Source: Actinomycetota bacterium (GTDB lineage: Bacteria; Actinomycetota; Acidimicrobiia; Acidimicrobiales; Ilumatobacteraceae). From it: a stretch of 12,496 nucleotides of DNA. The notes beneath the pieces were generated by a model. It made no database searches. It had not been told where the DNA came from and saw only the letters and a list, made by a program, of their open reading frames with translations. The position numbers were made by a program, and so were the translations under genes. The stretch lies in NCBI GenBank assembly GCA_005789925.1, contig SXWG01000150.1:1-12496 (forward strand), in the 5' to 3' direction. Below, piece by piece: positions 7,724 through 12,496 of the stretch (the stretch's first letter is position 1; every line of letters starts with the position of its first letter).

Positions 7724-8344
7724 GTGAACACGACAGTCCTCCGTCGGAATGTTGCCGCGATGCTCGGCATCGCTGGTTCGATAGCAGTCGTCTTCGCTTC
7801 GCTCACCAGCCGCGGAGCAAGTGACGCCTCGCTGGATGTCGTAGAGAACAAGGTTGACCTCGTCGGTCGCGTCACTGCTTCGGTCGCTACTCAAGAGTGG
7901 TCGTCGAACGGCGACGTGAGCACCGGTTCGATGATAGTCACGCTGTCGACAGGTCGTGTCGTGAACATCGTGTCAGGGACACTTGTCGGTGTGAACGGTG
8001 ATGTCGAAGCGTGTGATTTAACGCTCGGCACGGACAAGTGTGTGTTGCTTGCCGACATGCTCGGCGACGCCGTTGTGTGGTTCACCTTCGTGAAGGCCGA
8101 TGCCGAGTTACCTGATTCTCGACTCACACTTCCTGGACTTGTCGACATGCGAGAGAACGGAGACTTCGGAGTGCTGCCGAACGGCTGGCAGATTCCACTT
8201 GCGACGCCGGTGAAGCGAGTGTGTGACGCAGCGCCCACTGTGTCACTGCGTGACTTCATCGACCGTCATGCAGGAACGAATGCCTCGACGACCTTGTCTC
8301 TCGAGACTCAGACAGTCATCGAGGTCAGGTGCGTAGCGAAGTGA
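7724..8344 (+). CDS. Hypothetical, probably exported or membrane-anchored protein
   Basis: I do not recognise a family. From the GTG at 7724 the protein has 206 residues: a short basic start (VNTTVLRRN), a hydrophobic stretch AAMLGIAGSIAVVFASLTS (11-29) that looks like a signal peptide or single anchor, and then a soluble, mostly beta-rich-looking domain. That domain has four cysteines (97, 106, 167, 203), which could form two disulfides outside the cell. It lacks a CxxCH haem motif, lipobox or recognisable enzyme motif. It follows hemL by only 8 bp and so is probably co-transcribed with the haem operon. The frame stays open upstream inside hemL, but that part is shadow. Start is moderately certain because no Shine-Dalgarno is seen. 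Convergent with the next gene, 10 bp apart. Confidence 0.72.
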   Translation: MNTTVLRRNVAAMLGIAGSIAVVFASLTSRGASDASLDVVENKVDLVGRVTASVATQEWSSNGDVSTGSMIVTLSTGRVVNIVSGTLVGVNGDVEACDLTLGTDKCVLLADMLGDAVVWFTFVKADAELPDSRLTLPGLVDMRENGDFGVLPNGWQIPLATPVKRVCDAAPTVSLRDFIDRHAGTNASTTLSLETQTVIEVRCVAK

Positions 8345-8345
8345 T

Positions 8346-8358
8346 CTGACGCGGTCAG
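8346..8358. terminator. Small stem-loop between two convergent genes, possible weak bidirectional terminator
   Basis: CTGAC-GCG-GTCAG, a perfect 5-bp stem with a 3-nt loop, fills the 10-bp gap between the stop codons of the exported-protein gene and the flavoprotein gene and overlaps the latter's stop. There is no T-run on either side, so it is a weak candidate that rests mainly on location. Confidence 0.25.
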
Positions 8359-9647
8359 GCGTTCGGCGCAAGTCGGACGATTGCCGCAGCAGCTTTGTAC
8401 GCCGCCTCTGCCGGACCAATTTCATCGGGCCGAAGAAGGTTCGCCATGATGCGCAACACCCACTCCATGAGCGTCCTGCTCTGCATGCCCACACGAGACA
8501 ACTCGCGCATCAGGGCTGGCCGTCCGATGACGCGCGCAAAAAGTCTTGCCACCTTGAAGTACTGGCCGTACTCGTCGTCAAGCAATGTCGAGTACTGCTG
8601 AATTGCTCGCGGATCACCACTGACGAGTGCATCGTGGAGCACCTGTGCTGCCATGCGGGCGGTCTCGTAGGCGTAGTCGATTCCCTCACCATTGAAAGGA
8701 TTCACGCTGCCTGCGGCATCACCGATGACGATGTGCGTGCTGCCGACTTTCGGTCCGACACTTCCACCCATCGGAATTCTTCCGCTTGTGGCGCGACATG
8801 TGGGCGCGTCGGGCGTGATTCCCCAATCGTCGGCGACCATGTGCGCATATGCATCGAGAATCTGCGTCGTGTTGACACTCTTGAAGTCACGGAACGTCGA
8901 CAGCAACCCGACACCGATGTTGATAGTCCCATCACCGACCGGGAAAATCCAGCCGTAACCCGGCATTGACTTGCCGTTTTTGTCTTTCACGTCGAGTGCT
9001 GACTCGATCCATGGCTCGGCATGGCGCGGACTTTCCCAGTATGTGCGTATCGCGGTTCCGTAAGGCCACTGTTTCGTACGTGCGGTGCCCAGTGCACGTC
9101 CGATGCGAGAGTTCGCACCATCTGCGACGACGACGTACTTGCTACGAATCTCGAATGTCTGATGAGTGTTCTTGTCGGTGACTGTCGCACCGCGCACGAA
9201 TCCCATGTCAGTGATCGGCGCATGAGCCTCGTGCCCTTGCAGCAGTCGAGCACCGGCTTGTTCAGCATTGTGTGCGACCATCATGTCGAGCTCACGCCGA
9301 CGCACGACGTAACCGTGTTGCGGGTACACAGGATGTGTCGGCCACTGAAGCTCGAGCGCTTTGCCATGAGCCGTGGCTCGCAATCCGTCATAACGATGGA
9401 ATGCTGACAACTTCTCCTCGAGACCCATGTCCGCGAGTTGCTTGACAGCGCGAGGAGTCAAGCCGTCACCACAGGTCTTCTCCCGCGGAAACGTCTTTTT
9501 CTCGACGATCGTCACGTCGTGTCCCTGGGTCGCGAGCCAGTAGCCCGCAGCTGCACCGGCGGGTCCACCTCCGATGACGAGCACGTCAGTCTCCACCGGA
9601 GCAGCATTGACAGAAGGTGTGATGTCGGGGGACTGTTCGTCGTTCAT
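8355..9647 (-). CDS. Geranylgeranyl reductase family FAD-dependent oxidoreductase (MenJ-like)
   Basis: Flavoprotein of the geranylgeranyl reductase family, which saturates isoprenoid double bonds; the mycobacterial relative MenJ reduces one unit of the menaquinone side chain. The 430-residue protein has a polar N-terminal tail of ~20 residues, the FAD dinucleotide motif DVLVIGGGPAGAAAG (21-35), the family signature KTCGDGLTPRAV (57-68), VVADGANS (173-180), PGYGWIFPVGDGTINIGVG (229-247) and the second FAD motif GDAAGSVNPFNGEG (309-322). It strongly resembles the MenJ sequence as I remember it, so a menaquinone substrate is likely, but polar-lipid or carotenoid isoprenoids cannot be excluded. 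ATG at 9647 without a clear Shine-Dalgarno. Its place beside cytochrome genes supports a quinone role. It reads in the same direction as, and 107 bp after, the cytochrome c gene. Confidence 0.9.
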   Translation of the reverse strand: MNDEQSPDITPSVNAAPVETDVLVIGGGPAGAAAGYWLATQGHDVTIVEKKTFPREKTCGDGLTPRAVKQLADMGLEEKLSAFHRYDGLRATAHGKALELQWPTHPVYPQHGYVVRRRELDMMVAHNAEQAGARLLQGHEAHAPITDMGFVRGATVTDKNTHQTFEIRSKYVVVADGANSRIGRALGTARTKQWPYGTAIRTYWESPRHAEPWIESALDVKDKNGKSMPGYGWIFPVGDGTINIGVGLLSTFRDFKSVNTTQILDAYAHMVADDWGITPDAPTCRATSGRIPMGGSVGPKVGSTHIVIGDAAGSVNPFNGEGIDYAYETARMAAQVLHDALVSGDPRAIQQYSTLLDDEYGQYFKVARLFARVIGRPALMRELSRVGMQSRTLMEWVLRIMANLLRPDEIGPAEAAYKAAAAIVRLAPNA

Positions 9648-9731
9648 GACCGTTCGTTGTCGCCGGTAGGGGGTGACGACAATTTGGAGGCTACGGCTGG
9701 TCGAACGTCAGAGCCCAACGGTGCCGACGAT

Positions 9732-9746
9732 TGCGCGTGTCGCGCA
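9732..9746 (-). terminator. Stem-loop after the cytochrome c gene, candidate terminator
   Basis: TGCGCG-TGT-CGCGCA forms a perfect 6-bp GC-rich stem with a 3-nt loop, 8 nt beyond the cytochrome c stop on the minus strand. No U-tract follows, which is common for actinobacterial terminators but weakens the call. If it works, the downstream flavoprotein gene needs its own promoter in the remaining ~85 bp; I see no convincing -35/-10 there. The rest of the 107-bp gap holds nothing else I can support. Confidence 0.4.
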
Positions 9747-9754
9747 GTGATTGT

Positions 9755-10588
9755 TTATTTGCCGACGGTGTCGCGGGGGGTGGTGCCGACTGCGAGAGGC
9801 TTGTTCTCAAGCATCGCAAAGTCTTTGTCCACTGAGTCAAATGTGGTCGAACCAGCCTCAAGTGCCTTGAAGATCTCTGATTCTGGTGAACACCATGTCT
9901 CGTACTCCGCGGCCCACTCTTCATTTGTCGGATCAGCACCGCTCAGGTCGTAACGCACGTGACAGACGACTCCGAGGATTTCGGCCTCGGTCAGGCCGCC
10001 ACCAGCCTTCTCGCCCTGCATCGGCATGGCGTTGCCGTTGTAGGACAGTGGCGCGTGGGCTCCACCTTCACGATCGGGGTCGCCGTACACCTTGAAACCC
10101 TCAGCGGCATAGGCCTGGCTGCCGGTGTAGACGAAGTTCAACATGTCCTCAATATGGGGGAAGGTCTTCATGACTTCGCCCTGGTAGAGCGCGCGGCCGG
10201 CTCCACCGGCACCTTCACCACCGTGGCAGCCCGCGCAACCACTGTACGTGGCCGTTCCGACCGCCAGAGGCCCAGCAACAGCCTTTTCAACCGGCTGAAG
10301 TGCGATGAGATAGAGGAATCCCCACAATGGCAGCAGGCTGAGGCCGGCCATCGCCCAGAACGGGATCTTCTTGCGGGAGTTCGAGGCAGCCACGTACGGC
10401 GCATCCGGCTTGTGCGGGGGTGGTGCCGCATGTACGCTCGCAGCGTTTGCGGGGGCAGACGATGCGACCGCGGGAGCCGAAGACGTCGTCGCTGGCGTCG
10501 CGGTGCCGGCATCAGCCGGAGCTTCGCCGGACATGGCGGCACGACGATCCTTCGACCTCTTGAGGAGATGTTCCGGAATCTCGGTCAC
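9755..10588 (-). CDS. Membrane-anchored mono-haem cytochrome c
   Basis: Electron carrier on the outer face of the cytoplasmic membrane. Layout of the 277 residues: a charged start (MTEIPEHLLKRSKDRRAAM), an Ala/Pro/Thr-rich low-complexity linker (about 20-66), basic NSRKK, one transmembrane helix IPFWAMAGLSLLPLWGFLYLIAL (75-97), then a cytochrome c domain with the haem-binding CAGCH (118-122), and NAMPMQG (186-192) holding a likely axial methionine (188 or 190). Two further cysteines, 209 (VVCH) and 233 (TWC), are unusual and may form a disulfide. The GTG start is supported by AAAGGA five nucleotides upstream. The N-terminus is probably cytoplasmic. It stands divergent from the ferredoxin/cytochrome b operon, so it may be electron acceptor or a subunit of that complex; the exact partner is inferred. 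Confidence 0.9.
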   Translation of the reverse strand: MTEIPEHLLKRSKDRRAAMSGEAPADAGTATPATTSSAPAVASSAPANAASVHAAPPPHKPDAPYVAASNSRKKIPFWAMAGLSLLPLWGFLYLIALQPVEKAVAGPLAVGTATYSGCAGCHGGEGAGGAGRALYQGEVMKTFPHIEDMLNFVYTGSQAYAAEGFKVYGDPDREGGAHAPLSYNGNAMPMQGEKAGGGLTEAEILGVVCHVRYDLSGADPTNEEWAAEYETWCSPESEIFKALEAGSTTFDSVDKDFAMLENKPLAVGTTPRDTVGK

Positions 10589-10593
10589 GGCGG

Positions 10594-10599
10594 TCCTTT
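10594..10599 (-). promoter_or_regulatory. Ribosome-binding site of the cytochrome c gene
   Basis: AAAGGA on the minus strand, five nucleotides before the GTG at 10588. It is one of only two good Shine-Dalgarno matches in the window and fixes this non-ATG start. Confidence 0.75.
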
Positions 10600-10639
10600 C
10601 GCGCCCCTGTCACATGGCGCCACATTTGGGAGAAATCGA

Positions 10640-10660
10640 CTGTTCGACAGGGAGTCCCTG
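10640..10660. repeat. Two overlapping short palindromes upstream of cytochrome c
   Basis: CTGT-TCG-ACAG (10640-10650) shares its last three bases with CAGGGA-G-TCCCTG (10648-10660). The second is a perfect 6-bp-arm inverted repeat 60 bp upstream of the cytochrome c start. Could be an operator or a hairpin in the 5' leader of the minus-strand transcript; no factor is recognised. Confidence 0.4.
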
Positions 10661-10716
10661 CCTGCCTCAACGATAGACAACTTCGCGCCGCATACCTGAA
10701 TTCATCTGACGGACAA

Positions 10717-10735
10717 TTGTGGTCGCCCGTCACAA
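10717..10735. promoter_or_regulatory. Inverted repeat TTGTG-N9-CACAA, candidate operator
   Basis: TTGTGGTCGCCCGTCACAA has perfect 5-bp arms. Rex sites are TTGTGAA-N4-TTCACAA (arms TTGTG/CACAA, 8 bp apart) and Crp-type sites are TGTGA-N6-TCACA; this repeat matches the outer arms of both but is one base pair too long. It overlaps the perfect 8-bp palindrome ACAATTGT (10713-10720). It may bind a Rex- or Crp-family regulator or neither. Confidence 0.35.
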
Positions 10736-10985
10736 AAGCACAACCCGAGACAAGTGTGCTCGTGAAGTACAAACGACGATGTCGCGCACAAACGTGATCG
10801 AGCGTGACGGAAGTTGACCCGTATGAATAGGGGAGAAATGGCGGTACTGGGTAGGGGCGTGACTAGTGTTAGTTCGCAGGTCAACAGACCAATTTCCACA
10901 GCATTCAAAGTTGGCGACCCCGACTGTGAGTGTCGTTGAAGCCCTACCACCCAATCCCCAACACACGGAGAAGCAGCACAGTCCC

Positions 10986-11462
10986 ATGCTCGCGATCAAA
11001 CCGCTCGAGTGGCCCGGAATGAACCAGGCGTTCCTCTTCTCCTTCGCCATAACAGTGGCGATGGGGTTGGCCGTCATTCCTTATGGCAAGCGTCGCAAGG
11101 TGGGTAAGCCCGTCACGTGGGGCGAGGCGATGGTCGGTTCGGTGTATGTGTTCTTCGTGTGGTTCCTCGCATTCGGAGTGGTGCCTCACCAGTGGATCGA
11201 CCATGCAGACAAAGATCTCGGTTGGCGTAAAGACAAGATCATCTACGGCCCGCTGGACTTGCTTCAGCCCGACACGTATGGCGGAAGTTTCCCCATCACG
11301 ATCAGTTACGAAGCCCTTCGCGACGTCATTGTCGTCGTCATTCACGTCATCTTCTTCGCGATGACAATCTTCATCATCTCCTGGTGGCAGAAGCGTGGAA
11401 CCACGACGACCAAGGAACTCGAGCAGTCAACGTATGGTCGTCCGCTCGTGAGGAAGTCGTAG
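10986..11462 (+). CDS. Hypothetical three-helix membrane protein of the cytochrome b operon
   Basis: No family recognised. The 158-residue protein has three hydrophobic helices (about 13-32, 47-67 and 112-134), a basic loop YGKRRKVGK (33-41) after the first, a ~45-residue loop with HQWIDHADKDLGW and LLQPDTYGG between helices two and three, and a polar tail (KELEQSTYGRPLVRKS). Histidines 68 and 73 sit at the end of helix two and His120 lies within helix three, so haem or quinone contact is conceivable but speculative. I chose the ATG at 10986 because the helices begin just after it; a GGAG lies a rather distant 15 nt upstream, and the frame is open further upstream without protein-like sequence. 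Seven base pairs separate it from the ferredoxin gene, pointing to one transcript and a shared complex. Confidence 0.8.
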   Translation: MLAIKPLEWPGMNQAFLFSFAITVAMGLAVIPYGKRRKVGKPVTWGEAMVGSVYVFFVWFLAFGVVPHQWIDHADKDLGWRKDKIIYGPLDLLQPDTYGGSFPITISYEALRDVIVVVIHVIFFAMTIFIISWWQKRGTTTTKELEQSTYGRPLVRKS

Positions 11463-11469
11463 GGCTGAC

Positions 11470-11883
11470 ATGGCAAAGACCGATGCCAACCCACCGATGC
11501 CAGAGTGGTCGACGGAGTACCAACTCGTCGAAGTCGATGCTGATTACCTGACGAAGGCCGTCAAGCCGAAGCAGTTCATCCACATCGACCAAAGCGAATG
11601 CATCATGTGTGAAGGCTGTGTCGACATCTGTCCGTGGAAGTGCATCCACATGGTCACTCCCGATGCTGTCGCCGAAGCACAGGGAACTGAACTTCCTGGG
11701 GCCGACCCCAAAGACAATGTCATTTTCATCATCGATGACGACGTCTGCACACGCTGTGCATTGTGCGTCGATCGTTGTCCGACGGGCGTCATCATTCTCG
11801 GTAAAGCCGGAGCACCACTTGCGACCGGCGAGACCCACACTCGAACCAACAACCACGGCTACGCCTACGGAATGCGACTCTAG
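11470..11883 (+). CDS. 2x[4Fe-4S] ferredoxin-type iron-sulfur protein
   Basis: Iron-sulfur electron-transfer protein or subunit. The 137 residues contain two complete cluster motifs: CIMCEGCVDICP (Cys44, 47, 50, 54) and CTRCALCVDRCP (Cys93, 96, 99, 103). The two motifs are separated by a longer insert than in small bacterial ferredoxins. An extra Cys58 follows the first motif (PWKC). There is a ~40-residue N-terminal extension (STEYQLVEVDADYL) and a polar C-terminal tail. No signal peptide or transmembrane segment is present, so the clusters should face the cytoplasm. ATG at 11470, 7 bp after the membrane-protein gene and 12 bp before the cytochrome b gene, so it is most likely a subunit of, or electron donor/acceptor for, that complex rather than a free ferredoxin. 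The subunit role is inferred from gene order. Confidence 0.92.
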   Translation: MAKTDANPPMPEWSTEYQLVEVDADYLTKAVKPKQFIHIDQSECIMCEGCVDICPWKCIHMVTPDAVAEAQGTELPGADPKDNVIFIIDDDVCTRCALCVDRCPTGVIILGKAGAPLATGETHTRTNNHGYAYGMRL

Positions 11884-11887
11884 GAGA
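11882..11887 (+). promoter_or_regulatory. Ribosome-binding site of the cytochrome b gene
   Basis: AGGAGA, eight nucleotides before the ATG at 11896 and overlapping the ferredoxin stop codon. It is the strongest Shine-Dalgarno in the window and fixes the start of the truncated cytochrome b gene. Confidence 0.8.
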
Positions 11888-11895
11888 TAAGCGAC

Positions 11896-12496
11896 ATGGC
11901 AAAAGTCCTCGACAACCCCCGTCCCACACTGAAAGAGCGTGCCGCGAAACTCGGCGAGCAAGTGCAGGGAAGCCAAGCGTGGAACTCGATTTTCCGTCCT
12001 GGTTCGATCTTCCGCAAGGGATACACCGACAGTCCTCGTAACCGTTCGTACGTGATCATGAACTCGGTGCTGTATCACCTTCACCCAGTGAAGGTGAAGC
12101 GTCACGCAGTCAAGGTGAGCTACACGCTGTGCCTTGGCGGTTTGAGTTTCTTTTTGTTCATTCTGCTCACTGTCACCGGCATCTTCCTGATGTTCTTCTA
12201 TCGACCGACAGCAGCGAACGCGTGGCAAGACATTCAGACGTTGCAGACATCAGTGACATTCGGTCTGCTTGTGCGAAACATGCACAGATGGGGGGCACAC
12301 CTGATGGTGTTGTCGGTGTTCTTGCACATGGCGCGCGTCTTCTACCACGGTGCGTACAAGCCGCCGCGTGAGTTCAACTGGGTCATTGGTGTCGTGCTGC
12401 TCACACTCACACTGCTGCTGTCCTTCACTGGTTACTTGTTGCCGTGGGACCAGTTGGCGCTGTGGGCTGTCGCGGTGGGAACCAACATGATGGGAT
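11896..12496 (+). CDS. Cytochrome b6-type cytochrome b subunit, N-terminal part (3' end outside window)
   Basis: Membrane subunit of a quinol:cytochrome c reductase; the first 200 residues are present and the frame runs off the window. After an unusually long polar N-terminus (~65 residues) comes SYTLCLGGLSFF at helix A, then FYRPTAANAWQDI, the haem-ligand helix RNMHRWGAHLMVLSVFLHMARVF with His130 and His144 (14 apart, the b6 spacing), KPPREFNWVIGVVLL, and TGYLLPWDQLALWAV. Read by eye it aligns well with chloroplast cytochrome b6; Cys79 falls on the b6 cysteine that covalently holds haem ci. The second pair of haem histidines and any Rieske partner lie beyond the window. Whether the protein is b6-length or a full-length b cannot be seen. 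Strong ribosome-binding site AGGAGA. It follows the ferredoxin gene by 12 bp. Confidence 0.93.
   Translation, partial: MAKVLDNPRPTLKERAAKLGEQVQGSQAWNSIFRPGSIFRKGYTDSPRNRSYVIMNSVLYHLHPVKVKRHAVKVSYTLCLGGLSFFLFILLTVTGIFLMFFYRPTAANAWQDIQTLQTSVTFGLLVRNMHRWGAHLMVLSVFLHMARVFYHGAYKPPREFNWVIGVVLLTLTLLLSFTGYLLPWDQLALWAVAVGTNMMG

Larger units (their letters stand above)
10589..10985. other. 397-bp divergent intergenic region between cytochrome c and the cytochrome b operon
   Basis: No gene that I can support lies here. It must hold two outward promoters. Going left to right it contains the cytochrome c Shine-Dalgarno, two abutting short palindromes (10640-10660), the inverted repeat at 10717-10735, and four CGTGA copies at 10761, 10793, 10803 and 10858, two of them exactly 10 bp apart. 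There is also a 33-codon reading frame at 10838-10939. A TATGAA at 10822-10827 and a TTGACC at 10814-10819 look promoter-like but are not properly spaced with partners. Its length, well above the other gaps in this window, suggests regulation. Confidence 0.6.

Noticed and set aside
6866..7894. 342-codon minus-strand frame across hemL
   Set aside because: Ser/Arg/Thr/Pro-rich composition typical of antisense shadow; it opposes clear HemL motifs and crosses two genes.
9656..9680. Hairpin GTTGTCGCC/GGTGACGAC just before the flavoprotein start
   Set aside because: The stem needs two T-G wobbles on the plus strand, which become A-C mismatches in the minus-strand transcript that is actually made, so it is unlikely to matter.
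10814..10827. TTGACC and TATGAA as a sigma-A promoter for the cytochrome b operon
   Set aside because: The two hexamers are only 2 bp apart, and neither has a good partner at 16-18 bp, so no promoter can be assigned.
11374..12228. 284-codon minus-strand frame across the ferredoxin and cytochrome b genes
   Set aside because: It is antisense to both iron-sulfur motifs and to haem-ligand helices and resembles no protein.
1..12496. CRISPR arrays, insertion sequences, tRNA/rRNA genes or horizontally acquired islands
   Set aside because: Reading through, I found no spaced direct repeats, transposase motifs, clover-leaf genes or stretch of clearly different composition.

Overview
The window reads as ordinary, unrearranged chromosome of a high-GC Gram-positive bacterium, most likely an actinobacterium of the Acidimicrobiia type. 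The reasons are a rex-hemA-hemC-hemD run as in Streptomyces, a MenJ-like menaquinone/geranylgeranyl reductase, several GTG starts and few strong Shine-Dalgarno sites. The taxonomic call is an inference; there is no rRNA or tRNA gene here to settle it. I see no CRISPR array, insertion sequence, phage gene or tRNA.

Layout. (1) Positions 1-912 (+) hold the 3' part of an acyl-CoA synthetase. It converges on, and overlaps by 21 bp, a roughly seven-helix membrane protein of unknown function (892-1668, -). (2) A 60-70 bp divergent promoter region contains a Rex-type operator (1699-1718). It is followed by a tight + strand operon: rex, hemA, hemC, hemD, hemB, hemL (1738-7715). Gaps are 6 to 16 bp, with ATGA overlaps at hemD/hemB and hemB/hemL. 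These genes encode the NADH-sensing repressor plus every C5-pathway step from glutamyl-tRNA to uroporphyrinogen III. A small, probably exported protein of unknown function (7724-8344) closes the run. (3) On the minus strand, converging on it, lie a geranylgeranyl-reductase-family flavoprotein (8355-9647) and, upstream of that, a membrane-anchored mono-heme cytochrome c (9755-10588). (4) A 397-bp divergent intergenic region (10589-10985) carries several inverted and direct repeats. (5) A second + strand operon follows: a three-helix membrane protein without recognised family (10986-11462), a two-cluster 4Fe-4S ferredoxin-like protein (11470-11883) and a cytochrome b6-type protein cut off by the window end (11896-12496).

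The parts form one theme: haem synthesis under redox control, next to a quinone-modifying enzyme and a haem-containing respiratory complex. The most unusual element is the last operon. A cytochrome b of b6 type keeps a cysteine that aligns by eye with the one anchoring the extra haem ci in b6f complexes. It is encoded directly behind a 2x[4Fe-4S] protein and an unrecognised membrane protein, and opposite a cytochrome c. This is not the canonical actinobacterial qcrCAB arrangement and suggests a quinol:cytochrome c reductase variant with an iron-sulfur subunit, which is an inference from gene order and motifs.
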